Source of the DNA: a virus
Length of the DNA stretch: 61,070 nucleotides
Reading direction: 5' to 3' (one strand)
IMG/VR virus record: IMGVR_UViG_3300042465_007053
Coordinates: 1-61,070 of that record
The notes under the pieces are model-generated. The model was given only the letters and a program-made list of their open reading frames with translations, was not told the DNA's origin and did not search any database. This document shows positions 6,842 to 15,103 of the stretch, piece after piece (positions within the stretch are counted from its first letter, which is position 1; each line of letters begins with the position of its first letter). A program made the position numbers and the translations under genes.

Positions 6842-7242
6842 GGGTTCAGATGCTTAAGGATAAAGGACAGGGTGGTGTCGAAGTTGAACGCGACGGTGAC
6901 GGGTATGCCCGCAGATTCCAAGTCCGAAATGCACTCACGCTGATCTTTACTGAGTGTCCCACCCTTCGCCTTCAGTTCCACGCAGCACACCTTCCCGCTG
7001 TGCATGGCCGTTATGTCGGGCCAGCCTTTTCGGATGGTGCTCGCCTTGTCGGTTCGGGCCTTGATGTAGGGGATGCCACGCCGCGAGAGGTCAGCGCAGA
7101 CGAGTTCGGACAGTTTCTTTTCCTCGCCCTTCGCCCACTTCGTCTCGTTCACGTCCTGCTCCACTGGCGCGGGCGGCGGGCCGAAGATGTGCGGGTTCAG
7201 TCGGCGGAACTCGGCGGAAGGTTCTTTGTCGTAGAATGCCAT
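6838..7242 (-). CDS. VRR-NUC domain nuclease, 134 aa
   Basis: The C-terminal 95 residues carry the VRR-NUC form of the PD-(D/E)XK nuclease fold: GWPD with D76, E89-x-K91 in CVELKAKGG, and Q101 after TLSKDQ. Stand-alone VRR-NUC proteins are common in phages and act as structure-specific endonucleases, often on branched DNA. The start is set at ATG 7242 (MAFYDKEPS), two bases after the glycosyltransferase stop. The N-terminal 35 residues are Pro-rich and probably flexible. It sits among helicases and an SbcC-like ATPase, which fits a recombination or junction-resolution role. Confidence 0.85.
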   Translation of the reverse strand: MAFYDKEPSAEFRRLNPHIFGPPPAPVEQDVNETKWAKGEEKKLSELVCADLSRRGIPYIKARTDKASTIRKGWPDITAMHSGKVCCVELKAKGGTLSKDQRECISDLESAGIPVTVAFNFDTTLSFILKHLNP

Positions 7243-7243
7243 A

Positions 7244-8110
7244 TCAGTTTTTCTCCACAAGTTTCATGCCGTAGTTGTTCACGCCTTCGGGGATGACCAC
7301 GCCCGCCTTTCGCTTCAGCTTCGTCCGCTTGAATGGGGTGTAGTCCACATGATGATGCCAACGGTTGAATCTCCACACCACTTCCGCCACGTCAGGGTGC
7401 AGCCGCTCCAGCATTTGCGACTTCGGCAGCGTGCCTTCCTTCGCGTAGAACTCCGCTGTGTTGCCTCCCTCCATTGTCTGTGTGGTGGCTTTTTCTTGCA
7501 GGAATGCGTTGAACTGAACGGTGCATAAGCCCGCTTTGAGAACTCGTAGCGAAAGGTCTGTGTCCTCGTTGTAGCGTCCGCGCCAGCGAAACGTAAGGTC
7601 GTTGTTTATCAGTAGGCAGGAGTAGATTCTTGTGTTCAGCACGTAGGCAGGGAGTGGTTCTTTTGCCTTGGCGAAGAAGTCGTAGTTGAAGCCCGCGAGT
7701 GCGATGTTTTCGTATCGGTCAAAGAAATCCTCCGCCGCTCTGAATATGGCTCCGTTCGTCACCTTGACCATGAGATTCCTGTTCAGTCGGTTGAAGGAAG
7801 CGATGTTGTCGTCCATCACCCAATGCCTTGAGGCACCGAGATAGATGCTGTGCGCCCAACAGAAGTTGCGGGCGGGGCCGGGGCCTTTCCCCTTTTCATC
7901 CCCCGCTTCATCGCACGCATCGTATCCCTGTTTGTATTCCTCTGGCAGCACCAGCACTTTATCGCTTCCTACCGCTTGCTCGTATGCCTCGCGCTCGCTC
8001 GCTTCCACTACGATCCGATACGGGACACCAATTCGTTCCAGTGCCTTGCTCGTCAGGCGTGTTTTCCAGCGTCCTTTCGAGACGATATAGACGGGATAGT
8101 TAGGATTCAT
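7244..8110 (-). CDS. TET-associated-type (GT-A fold) glycosyltransferase, 288 aa
   Basis: The N-terminus YPVYIVSKGRW and the following R-I-V-V-E segment match the phage glycosyltransferase family linked to TET/JBP base hydroxylases. The nucleotide-sugar metal motif appears as VMDDNI (D100, D101), and an acidic motif NEDTD (E182, D183, D185) follows as expected. Family members are proposed to add sugars to hydroxymethylated bases in phage DNA. I see no TET/JBP hydroxylase or hydroxymethylase in the window, so the acceptor base is unknown. The gene overlaps the next upstream gene by 11 bases. A protein or other glycan acceptor cannot be excluded. Confidence 0.8.
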   Translation of the reverse strand: MNPNYPVYIVSKGRWKTRLTSKALERIGVPYRIVVEASEREAYEQAVGSDKVLVLPEEYKQGYDACDEAGDEKGKGPGPARNFCWAHSIYLGASRHWVMDDNIASFNRLNRNLMVKVTNGAIFRAAEDFFDRYENIALAGFNYDFFAKAKEPLPAYVLNTRIYSCLLINNDLTFRWRGRYNEDTDLSLRVLKAGLCTVQFNAFLQEKATTQTMEGGNTAEFYAKEGTLPKSQMLERLHPDVAEVVWRFNRWHHHVDYTPFKRTKLKRKAGVVIPEGVNNYGMKLVEKN

Positions 8111-8357
8111 AGCGTAGATGCGATGCCTTGCGATGCTCTGCTTTCGGAAACCACAACGCCTTTTGCTTCGGTGTTATGATTTGACCTACCAGCCGAGCGA
8201 ACTCTTGCACGTCCTTCTCGTTGCGGAATCTGAGATTGAGCACACGGAACGGAGTCAGGTCGTCTTGCACGAACTCTGGCATACCGTTCCATTCTGCCTG
8301 CCAATCCGTCTGAGTGTCGAACAGGCATGGTTCCTCTTTTGGGTTCTCGTTGCTCAT
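8100..8357 (-). CDS. Conserved small phage protein (GMPEF...ITPKxKALWFP type), 85 aa
   Basis: Start set at ATG 8357 (MSNENPKEEP). The pattern GMPEFVQDD, then VLNLRFRNEKDVQEFARLVGQ, then ITPKQKALWFP is that of a small, widespread phage/prophage family of unknown function, often seen near DNA-modification genes. Its 3' end overlaps the glycosyltransferase start by 11 bases. That tight coupling suggests a partner or accessory role, but this is inference. Confidence 0.75.
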   Translation of the reverse strand: MSNENPKEEPCLFDTQTDWQAEWNGMPEFVQDDLTPFRVLNLRFRNEKDVQEFARLVGQIITPKQKALWFPKAEHRKASHLRYES

Positions 8358-8358
8358 A

Positions 8359-8544
8359 TCAGTTAAGGCCAAGGTCTGAAGGTTCATCCTCGTCAATCTG
8401 TCCCTCCAGCCTGTCAATCATTCTGTTCGCAAGCTGGAGTTGGTCGCGCAGGTGTTTGATTTTCCAGAGCATCACGGCGGCAACGATCCATCCGCACAAC
8501 GAGAAGCCGAGCGAGAGTCCGCAGATGAAGTAGAGGGTGTTCAT
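8359..8544 (-). CDS. Small single-pass membrane protein, 61 aa
   Basis: One transmembrane helix (LYFICGLSLGFSLCGWIVAAVML) near the N-terminus is followed by a charged coiled-coil-like segment (LQLANRMIDRLEGQIDED). No lipobox is present. It sits between the UvrD-like helicase and the glycosyltransferase genes rather than in the lysis cassette, so a spanin role is unlikely. Function unknown. Confidence 0.65.
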   Translation of the reverse strand: MNTLYFICGLSLGFSLCGWIVAAVMLWKIKHLRDQLQLANRMIDRLEGQIDEDEPSDLGLN

Positions 8545-8750
8545 AGTTCTTCAGAGGTCTTTTCCATGTGCGCCTTCGTCATTTCAACAAGGTTCGGTTG
8601 CGTGTGCTTCGTGTTCGCGGCGATGATCTCTGGCTCCAGCATCGCACACGCTTTGCACACACGGCGATGTTTCTGTAAGAGCGCGTTCCGTTCTTTTGTC
8701 AGTCCCGCTATCTGCGCTATGGCTTCCTCTAGGGTGGCGGGGATGTTCAT
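8541..8750 (-). CDS. Hypothetical coiled-coil protein, 69 aa
   Basis: A leucine/alanine heptad helix at residues 5-30 (LEEAIAQIAGLTKERNALL) is followed by C-x2-C (VCKACAM). Its start and stop overlap both neighbours by 4 bases, so it is embedded in the operon. No family is recognised. Confidence 0.65.
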   Translation of the reverse strand: MNIPATLEEAIAQIAGLTKERNALLQKHRRVCKACAMLEPEIIAANTKHTQPNLVEMTKAHMEKTSEEL

Positions 8751-10348
8751 AGTGCCTCCTTGATGAATCGTGACGGCTCCGCATACACAGGCGGGCCATA
8801 CTCACGGCTCCGTTTCTTCGCCCATGATAACGAGAGCGAGTGGCGGGCGCGGGTGAAAGCCACGAATGCGAGGCGACGTTCCTCCTCAACTGGCGTGTTG
8901 TCGCGCAGCATCGGCAGCGTGCCCTCCTCCATGCCGAGCACATACACGGAATCAAACTCTCTGCCTTTACTGCCATGTATCGTCGAGAACGTGACTCCGC
9001 TTGTGATGCGCTCGATCCACTCGGCGCGGTTCCAAAGGTCATGTAGGAGTTCGGCGATGCTCTCATGTAGGCCGATGCGCGACACCACCAGTGCCACTTC
9101 CTCCATGCCGACACCTTTCTTTGCGAGGATTTGCGGCACATCGAGGAGCGGGGTGTTGCCGCGGTGAGGGAGTATCGCGGCCACATCGTTGAGCGTGCGC
9201 CCTCCCGCCATCGCTTGAAGTTTCATCCGCGCCACGTCCGTTGCCCGCATCGAGCACCGCAGGAACTTTTCTGCGAGCAGGTTCGATCCTCTGTCGAGCA
9301 TGAGGCCGACGAGCGCGAGCACCTTGTTCCACTCCAGTTCGTTGCCTCTCTTCGGCGGTTCGTTGATCGGGATGCCAGCCTGCTTGCACGCATACCGAGC
9401 CTCGTTGGTGATCTTGTTGAGGCGCGAGAGCACAGCGACTTCGTTCGGGTTCGGCTCCTCTTGGAGTCGTGAAATCAACCAGCGGATCTCGGCGTTGTCG
9501 TCCGTGTGAGTGTCCACGGTGACGTTTCCCTCCTCTTGCGAGAGCGGTATGAGTAGCTTCGGGATGCGGTTCGTGTTTTTTCCGATAAGGCAGTTCGCAA
9601 CCGAGCAGATAGCTATGTCGCTGCGAAAGTTGTCCTCCAGCAGCATCGGAGTGGTTTTCGGGTCGTTGAAGAACTCGGTGAGCAGTTCTGGCCTGCCGCC
9701 GCGAAAGGCGAAAATGCTCTGGTCGGGATCTCCGATAATGAACAGGTTCATGGCGGGGAAGGCTTTGATGATCTTCCAATCCACGTCGCTGCTGTCCTGC
9801 GCTTCATCAAGATACAGGTCAATCACTCGCCACGCTTCCTGCGCTTCCTTCGTCTGAATCAGTGCGAGGCCAGCGTCGAGGATGCCATCGTAGGTGGTAG
9901 TATTGTCCTGCTTGAGCCTGAAGTGCAGTTGTTTCCACACCAACGCGGCATCTGGCCCGCTCCGCTTCATCAGCGCAGTCTTGGTGAGGCGTTTCTTCAT
10001 GCCGAGTTCGGCCACGATCTCGTCGAGCATCGCGTCCCGTGTCTCCTCGTCCACAATGGCGATGGTGCCGTTGCGGTAGCCAATGAGGTTTCCAAACTGC
10101 TGCATGAGCATGAAACAGAACTTGTGCAGGGTGCCGACAAAGCGGGGTTTGTAGTCGCCGAGCCTGTGCTTCATTTCGTTCGCTCCAGCGTTCGTGAAGG
10201 TGAGCAGAACGACTTCCTTCGCGGGAAGGCTACGGTGAAGCACGCGCTCCTTGAGGGTGGCGGTTTTGCCGCTCCCCGGCCCCGCTATGATGCAGATTTG
10301 CCTCTGAGCGCAGTCTATCGCGGCTTGTTGTTGGGGTGTTGGGTTCAT
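8747..10348 (-). CDS. UvrD/Rep-like SF1 DNA helicase, 533 aa
   Basis: All main SF1A motifs are visible: Q motif TPQQQAAID, Walker A GPGSGKT (23-29), Ia LLTFTNAGANEM, II YLDEAQDSS, III GDPDQSIFAFRGG, V FSTIHGSKGREFD and VI FVAFTRARHSL. At 533 residues it is shorter than cellular UvrD (about 720) and lacks the long 1B/2B insertions, as many phage versions do. It should translocate 3' to 5' on single-stranded DNA using ATP, in replication restart or recombination. The start ATG overlaps the upstream winged-helix gene's stop. Confidence 0.93.
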   Translation of the reverse strand: MNPTPQQQAAIDCAQRQICIIAGPGSGKTATLKERVLHRSLPAKEVVLLTFTNAGANEMKHRLGDYKPRFVGTLHKFCFMLMQQFGNLIGYRNGTIAIVDEETRDAMLDEIVAELGMKKRLTKTALMKRSGPDAALVWKQLHFRLKQDNTTTYDGILDAGLALIQTKEAQEAWRVIDLYLDEAQDSSDVDWKIIKAFPAMNLFIIGDPDQSIFAFRGGRPELLTEFFNDPKTTPMLLEDNFRSDIAICSVANCLIGKNTNRIPKLLIPLSQEEGNVTVDTHTDDNAEIRWLISRLQEEPNPNEVAVLSRLNKITNEARYACKQAGIPINEPPKRGNELEWNKVLALVGLMLDRGSNLLAEKFLRCSMRATDVARMKLQAMAGGRTLNDVAAILPHRGNTPLLDVPQILAKKGVGMEEVALVVSRIGLHESIAELLHDLWNRAEWIERITSGVTFSTIHGSKGREFDSVYVLGMEEGTLPMLRDNTPVEEERRLAFVAFTRARHSLSLSWAKKRSREYGPPVYAEPSRFIKEAL

Positions 10349-10836
10349 GGTTCGTCGTCGGCTTCGATTGAGTCAAAAAAGCGACTGCTGATTCCGAGTG
10401 TCGTTTTCATTGAGTAGTATGTTTCCATGCTAGACTTGGCCCGTGCCTTCGCCTCTCTCTCCTTCGTGTCCATATATTCCGTTGCCTCTTGGAGTGTTGA
10501 GGGTAGAAAGTAGCCTTTTGTGGATGATAAAACTGGCACCTTATGGGTCACGCGAAGCTCTCTGATGATAAGGCGCACCTTTCTTAGCGTGCTGTCGTTC
10601 GGGTCTGCCACAAAGTCAATGTCGTGGCGCGTGCATCCTAGTCGGGGTTCTGCCTTGGCTATATCCCTCTGGCTTATCGCCGTGCGCTCCGCCCAAAGGC
10701 TGATGAGCAATTCCAGAACACATAGATGATCGCTTGTTAGTGCCCCGCCGTTTTTGGCGTTCTTGATTGCCCTCTGAACTCCCGTGACTATATCGCCCCT
10801 CGGTTCGTTGAAGTTCAGTTCTGGTTCCTCGCTCAT
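10345..10836 (-). CDS. Winged-helix-like phage protein, 163 aa
   Basis: Start set at ATG 10836, which forms an ATGA overlap with the SbcC-like gene. Residues about 40-110 read as a winged helix: LLISLWAERTAISQRDIAKAEPRLG, then STLRKVRLIIRELRVTHKVPVLSSTKGYFLP, where the last strand pair is the typical wing ending in GYFLP. Proteins of this shape in phages are small transcriptional or replication regulators. The C-terminus is a charged helix. Specific target unknown. Confidence 0.75.
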   Translation of the reverse strand: MSEEPELNFNEPRGDIVTGVQRAIKNAKNGGALTSDHLCVLELLISLWAERTAISQRDIAKAEPRLGCTRHDIDFVADPNDSTLRKVRLIIRELRVTHKVPVLSSTKGYFLPSTLQEATEYMDTKEREAKARAKSSMETYYSMKTTLGISSRFFDSIEADDEP

Positions 10837-12758
10837 AGCGTTACGATCTGCCACCCTTCCCGTGGTGTTCCGCGTAGATCAATGGCGAGCACTTGGTCGA
10901 GTGTCCCGTCCTCCACGCACGCGGCGAGGTTGTGTAAAAGTTTGTCGGTGTTCGCATCGTCCACTCGCGCCAACTCGTCGAGCATCACGATCTTCATCGG
11001 AAACTTGGCTGAGAGCGCGGCGGCGATTGAGATATGGCAGATTGCCTGTTCCGTCCCGCTGAAGGTCTTGTGAGAGATAAACCGTGAGCCTTCCCACCGT
11101 CCAATCTCCCCTTCGTGGTAGGCCAGCGGACTTTTCAGCACGTCACCAGCTACCTTGTTGGCAACCGTGAGCATCCCCTTGAAAGCGTCGTTGATGATCT
11201 CCTGCTGGATGACCTTGAGTTCCTTCCCGAACGCTTTGATGACGGCTGCGTGCGCGGCGGCGACGTTGTGTTCGAGCGCGGCTTGCGCGGCCCGTGCGAT
11301 GTCGAGCGCGAGTTTCTTCGCCATGTCCCGCGTGTTGCGTAGCGTTTGAGCCTCCTCTTTGTAGGCTTGCACGCGCTCACGGATGGTGTCGGCGTTGTCA
11401 GGGGTTTCGAGCGCAGGCGAATCGGCGAGTAGCTTCCTCGCGTTGTCCCTGTCGCGTTCGTCCCGCTTGATCGCGTCTGTCAGGTTCGCCATGTCCCGCT
11501 CAATGTTCACCAGAGGCTTTCGGGCCTGCTCGCTGGTCTGCCAGCCTTTCAGCTTCTCGGCATAGGCGATGTTCACGCTCTCGTATTCCTTTTTCTTGAG
11601 GGTGTAGTAGGCAGTCAGTTCGATGGCCTTTGCGTCGTTCTCATCGAATTGCTTCCCGAAGGTCGAGCGCAGCGTCTCTTTCCAGCCTTCGCCGACACTC
11701 TTACAGAACGGGCAGCACTCCATCTTTTTCAGATTATCGAGTTCAAACTTCGCCTCGTCCGCCTTTTTCTTGGCCGTGTTGAGTGAAGCATGGGTGTCCA
11801 CGCAAACTTTGTATAAGGACTTGGCGAGGTCGTCCGTGGGCATCGGGTCGTCGCTGACCAGCTTTCTCAGTTCCTTGTGGCGGACATCCAACTCGGCCAA
11901 CTCCTTCTCGTAAGCAGGGCGAGGGTGGTTGATGGCGGCGTTCAGCTTGTCCCGCAGTGCCGCACGCTCCATCGCGGCCACGGATGCCTGCGCCAGTGCG
12001 CCAGCTTCGCGTTGCAGGGATTCGAGCGCGGTGGCGTTGTGCTTCATCTTGTCCTCGATGTGTAGGATCGTCTCGGCGGACGCTTCGTTCTCGCGCAGTT
12101 TAAGTTCAGTGAGGATGCGGACGGTGCCCTCGCTGTCCTTGGCCCGCCGATTCCATTGAGTAAAGGCAGTGGTGAGCACTCCGTCCTCCTTGTTCACTAG
12201 CTTCGTGATGCCGTCCACGACTTCGGTGCCCTTGAACGCACCGCGCACTTCCTCGATCTGTGCGTTCAATGCGTCCTCGGTCTGCTCTGTCGTCTCATCC
12301 AGCTTCACCCGTTTGAGGCGGGCGATGATGCTGTTCGGTGTCACTTCGGACTCCATCAGGCAGTTCTGGAACACGAACTGGATGCGCTGATTGTCCGTCA
12401 TGGCGAAGTATTCCGCCGTATTGAGAAGCGGACTCTGCGCCAGCTTCACAAGGTCGTCGTCGCCGAGCGTCGTCTTGCAGTCCGACTTCACCGTGCCTTT
12501 CTCCAGCCAGTAGGAGCGGGCGATGGTGTTGCCATCGTCGAGTTCTACCAGACATTCCATGCTGGTTCCGCTCGAAAGGTCGAACGTGTCCTTGGAACGT
12601 GCGCCGAGTTCTGGCAGCTTACCGCAGATGGCGAGTCTGGCGGCGTCGAATCGGGCGGTTTTGCCCGCGAAGTTGCGCCCCGTGAATATGGTGCATGGGG
12701 CTAGGTTGTGTATGAAGCTAAGTCCTTTGAGGGCTGTTGCTTTTAGTATTGTTATCAT
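10833..12758 (-). CDS. SbcC/Rad50-like recombination ATPase, 641 aa
   Basis: The layout is that of a small SMC/Rad50 family protein. It has Walker A GRNFAGKT (27-34), long helical arms, and a zinc-hook-like CPFC at about 349-352 in the middle. Near the C-terminus it has a signature-like FSGTEQ and Walker B KIVMLDE at about residue 590. It resembles T4 gp46 and bacterial SbcC, which pair with an SbcD/gp47 nuclease to process DNA ends. I see no clear SbcD partner, so it may use a host nuclease or the VRR-NUC protein. It overlaps both neighbours. Confidence 0.85.
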   Translation of the reverse strand: MITILKATALKGLSFIHNLAPCTIFTGRNFAGKTARFDAARLAICGKLPELGARSKDTFDLSSGTSMECLVELDDGNTIARSYWLEKGTVKSDCKTTLGDDDLVKLAQSPLLNTAEYFAMTDNQRIQFVFQNCLMESEVTPNSIIARLKRVKLDETTEQTEDALNAQIEEVRGAFKGTEVVDGITKLVNKEDGVLTTAFTQWNRRAKDSEGTVRILTELKLRENEASAETILHIEDKMKHNATALESLQREAGALAQASVAAMERAALRDKLNAAINHPRPAYEKELAELDVRHKELRKLVSDDPMPTDDLAKSLYKVCVDTHASLNTAKKKADEAKFELDNLKKMECCPFCKSVGEGWKETLRSTFGKQFDENDAKAIELTAYYTLKKKEYESVNIAYAEKLKGWQTSEQARKPLVNIERDMANLTDAIKRDERDRDNARKLLADSPALETPDNADTIRERVQAYKEEAQTLRNTRDMAKKLALDIARAAQAALEHNVAAAHAAVIKAFGKELKVIQQEIINDAFKGMLTVANKVAGDVLKSPLAYHEGEIGRWEGSRFISHKTFSGTEQAICHISIAAALSAKFPMKIVMLDELARVDDANTDKLLHNLAACVEDGTLDQVLAIDLRGTPREGWQIVTL

Positions 12759-12891
12759 TGGGTGTGGTTTTGGTTTCGTCGAAGGGGGAGGATTCGTTGT
12801 CAGGCACGCCGCCAGATGGATGCTTTGGGAACCGCGCCACGGTGGACGGGTTCGGTTGCTCCTCTGACGGCTCGCCTGTCCAGTTTTTCAC
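12718..12891 (-). CDS. Small GTG-start hydrophilic protein, 57 aa
   Basis: A GTG at 12891 shares bases with the TGA of the upstream XRE gene (GTGA overlap). It opens a frame of 57 codons ending in TAG at 12718, 41 bases inside the SbcC-like gene. The product starts VKNWTGEPSEEQPNPSTVAR and is Pro, Ser, Asn and Thr rich, probably disordered. The evidence is the exact coupling to the upstream stop and the filling of an otherwise empty 129-base gap. Function unknown. Confidence 0.5.
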   Translation of the reverse strand: MKNWTGEPSEEQPNPSTVARFPKHPSGGVPDNESSPFDETKTTPNDNNTKSNSPQRT

Positions 12892-13181
12892 TTTGCTGTT
12901 TTGATTGCCGCACGGATGCGGTTGATGAGTGGTCGTTTCGGCAACGTCATCTTGCCTCGCTCAATGGAGGAAAGGTAGGTCGGTGCCATGTCGAGCCTCC
13001 GCGCCACTGAGCGCAGAGACTTGCCTGCTGCCACGCGATCATTGCGGATCGCAAGGCCGAGCATACGAGCGTAGTAGTCGCCGTCGCGCTTTGCCCCGTC
13101 CCAATGGGACTTGGCCCGCATCCACGCGCAGCCTACGCATTGGCAGTCGAGTTGAGGGATTTGCGTGTGTGGTTTGAGCAT
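12888..13181 (-). CDS. XRE-family helix-turn-helix protein, 97 aa
   Basis: Residues about 42-90 form a Cro/C1-type helix-turn-helix: GLAIRNDRVAAGKSLRSVARRLDMAPTYLSSIERGK. The N-terminal 30 residues hold C-x2-C (CQCVGCAW), possibly a zinc knuckle. It is probably a transcriptional regulator of the replication operon in which it sits, or of early promoters. No palindromic site directly upstream of the gene was seen. Confidence 0.8.
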   Translation of the reverse strand: MLKPHTQIPQLDCQCVGCAWMRAKSHWDGAKRDGDYYARMLGLAIRNDRVAAGKSLRSVARRLDMAPTYLSSIERGKMTLPKRPLINRIRAAIKTAK

Positions 13182-13186
13182 GGTGT

Positions 13187-13513
13187 TTAGAAGTGGTCGC
13201 CTATGTTCTCATCGTCCTTCTCAATCTTGGCAGGAGATCCTTCATGGGTTACTGAGTCGTCTCCTTCTGCGAATAAATGCACCCAAAGAACTTCGATCAG
13301 TTCTCGGTGGATTTTCTTTGCGGAAAACTTCCACGTTATCGTCAGGTGTCCCTTCCAATCTTGGATGTTCCCGATTTTGACCTGCACTTCGATGGGTAGT
13401 AGTTCGAGTAGTTGCCGCAGTCTGTTTCGTCGCCCTTCGCTACCGTCACTGAGGCTGTGAGGAATGCGATCCAGAATGTCGCCGCTGAGTATGTATTTGA
13501 AGTGTTTGAGCAT
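13187..13513 (-). CDS. Hypothetical protein, 108 aa
   Basis: This acidic/basic alpha-beta protein begins MLKHFKYILSGDILDRIP and has a central strand-rich stretch (EVQVKIGNIQDWKGHLTITWKF). No recognised domain is present. It lies directly downstream of the SSB-like gene in the replication operon. Its position suggests, but does not show, a role in DNA metabolism. Confidence 0.65.
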   Translation of the reverse strand: MLKHFKYILSGDILDRIPHSLSDGSEGRRNRLRQLLELLPIEVQVKIGNIQDWKGHLTITWKFSAKKIHRELIEVLWVHLFAEGDDSVTHEGSPAKIEKDDENIGDHF

Positions 13514-13528
13514 GGTATTTGTTCCTTT

Positions 13529-14293
13529 TTAGAAGGGCACGTCCGTATCTTCCAGATCCGCATCGGCGGGATACTCCGCAGACTTGCGCGGTGCTTCCTC
13601 TTCCACGTCTGGTTCGGTGGGCGCGGTCTTGCGCGGAGCGGGTTCGGTCTGCGCCTCCTCCTGCGCCTTGTTTCGGATGAGATATTCGGCGAGGAACTTC
13701 TGGAGCGTCCTATCGAGGCCGATTGCCTCCTCGGAGCTTTCCTTGGAGCAGTCCACCAGCTTGAAGTTCGGCTCGTAGTAATCGTTCGCTCCTGTGGTCT
13801 GCTGGTCGCCGCGTGTCATCTTCACGGCTTTCTTGAACAAGTCCTCGCCCGATGCTTTGCGAAACTCGATCCACGGCATGAGGCTGGAGGTCGTCATGCG
13901 GATGTTGCCGATGCGAAGTGGCCCGTCCTTCGTCTCGCGGAAAGCGATGTAGGTCGAGCACGCGAAGTGTCCGCCGTTGCGCTTCACTTCCTCCTTGATG
14001 GCGGCGTAGAGGCCGTTGGCGATGATGCCTTGGCCGTGAATCTTCACGACGAGGGGATTCGCTGTCACGTCGCGGACTTCGTTGGAGTAGAGGCCCGTCT
14101 TGGCGCGTTTGTTGAAACCAGTGATCGTGCTGAGTTCGTCGAGAACAAGGAAGCCGAAGGGGAGCGGCACGGGGACGTTCTTTTCGAGTTTCTTGTCGTA
14201 GCGGCGGAGGATGCCTTCGCCGCCGCCCCACTCGAAAAAGAATGGGCTTGCGGGATTAGGGGCGCGTTCTGCTTGTGGATTGGATCGTGACAT
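13529..14293 (-). CDS. Candidate single-stranded DNA-binding protein, 253 aa
   Basis: The start is taken at ATG 14293 (MSRSNPQAERAP); a longer frame would run through the promoter region. The strongest clue is the C-terminus. After a Pro/Glu/Ala/Thr-rich disordered linker the protein ends in an acidic tip LEDTDVPF, which mimics the DDDIPF tip that bacterial SSB proteins use to recruit partners. The body (about 20-200) is strand-rich and could hold an OB-like fold, but no family signature is certain. It is the first gene of the replication/recombination operon, a typical position for a phage SSB. Confidence 0.6.
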   Translation of the reverse strand: MSRSNPQAERAPNPASPFFFEWGGGEGILRRYDKKLEKNVPVPLPFGFLVLDELSTITGFNKRAKTGLYSNEVRDVTANPLVVKIHGQGIIANGLYAAIKEEVKRNGGHFACSTYIAFRETKDGPLRIGNIRMTTSSLMPWIEFRKASGEDLFKKAVKMTRGDQQTTGANDYYEPNFKLVDCSKESSEEAIGLDRTLQKFLAEYLIRNKAQEEAQTEPAPRKTAPTEPDVEEEAPRKSAEYPADADLEDTDVPF

Positions 14294-14389
14294 ATTTTTG
14301 TGGGTGTGTTTTGTTTTAAGCGGACAGGGGTTGTTTGACTGTCCACACCTTGTATCGCACACCCCGCGTCATACCGTCAAACTATTTAT
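14294..14389 (-). promoter_or_regulatory. Leftward promoter region of replication operon with GGTATGACG site
   Basis: On the minus strand TTGACG (14378-14373) is followed 18 bases later by GATACA, a fair sigma70-type pair. GGTATGAC lies between them, the first copy of a motif found at three other non-coding sites. Downstream, GGACAG and CTGTCC (14322-14344) form an inverted repeat that could be a hairpin or operator. The leader before ATG 14293 is A/C-rich (CACACCCACAAAAAT) with no Shine-Dalgarno sequence. Confidence 0.5.
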
Positions 14390-14671
14390 TCAATTATTTT
14401 CTGCCCATCGCGGAGGCTTGTCGGGACAATGCTCCGTCGCCATCCATGCCTTGAGCTTCACGACGCAACCACACAACGCGCACGTCGGCTGCGTGGTCGC
14501 CGTAGCTTCTTGAAAGTGCTCGCACTTCCCGCACACGGCGAGACGGGCTTTCCATTCGTCCGTTGAAACGAACACGGGATCGCCCACGGCAAACGCTTTG
14601 GCAGCGCGAGCCATCGCCTTCGTGAAGTTGGCGACTTTCCCGCCAGTTCCTATGCAGCCGCCGCAACTCAT
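14390..14671 (-). CDS. Zinc-ribbon-like protein, 93 aa
   Basis: Cys pairs are regularly placed: C3-x2-C6, then CGKCEHF, CALCGCVV and HCPDKPPRW at the end. This is the pattern of a small phage zinc-ribbon family often encoded among tail genes, frequently ending in a CP-x-x-x-W motif. It is the last gene of the virion operon and overlaps the upstream gene by 4 bases. It could be a minor structural or assembly factor. Function unproven. Confidence 0.65.
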   Translation of the reverse strand: MSCGGCIGTGGKVANFTKAMARAAKAFAVGDPVFVSTDEWKARLAVCGKCEHFQEATATTQPTCALCGCVVKLKAWMATEHCPDKPPRWAENN

Positions 14672-15102
14672 TCGAGTATCCTCACCGTGCAGCGGGTGCG
14701 CTCAATGCCATTGTTGTCGTAGAGGATGACCGTTAAACAATAATCCAGCGGAGCAGACAGAGCCGGAATCTCTATCGGAGTGCCGTAGGCAGGATAGGAA
14801 AACGAGTAATCCGGCGAAACAACCGAATCATTTGGGAAGGGCGGGCAATACTCGATCCACACCAGCACAGTCGTAATATAAAAAGTGCCAACCCCGTCCA
14901 CGATTGTTCCCAAACAGCGCAATAGACCGCCATCGAAGTTAATCCAATCAGCGTCTATTGTGATCACTCCATAACCGCTCCCCACCGCAAACGTCAAATA
15001 CTGGCAGCAGCACCCTTCACACTCGCAATCACAGATAGTCGCAACGGTTCCAGAACTTCCGCCGTCCACCGTCTGTCCGCAAGCGTTGATGAGCCTGCCC
15101 AT
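14668..15102 (-). CDS. Hypothetical Cys-rich tail-region protein, 144 aa
   Basis: A Cys cluster near residues 24-33 (CDCECEGCCCQ) precedes a beta-rich, aromatic body (GVITIDADWINFDGGLL, YITTVLVWIEYCPP). The absence of charged helices and the operon position suggest a small structural tail or fibre-associated protein. Metal binding or disulphides at the cluster are possible. No family is recognised. Confidence 0.6.
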   Translation of the reverse strand: MGRLINACGQTVDGGSSGTVATICDCECEGCCCQYLTFAVGSGYGVITIDADWINFDGGLLRCLGTIVDGVGTFYITTVLVWIEYCPPFPNDSVVSPDYSFSYPAYGTPIEIPALSAPLDYCLTVILYDNNGIERTRCTVRILE

Positions 15103-15103
15103 A

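Noticed and set aside
13412-14290. 292-codon plus-strand frame antisense to the SSB-like gene
   Set aside because: Composition is that of an antisense shadow, and it would cover the SSB-like and downstream genes that have operon overlaps and a plausible promoter.
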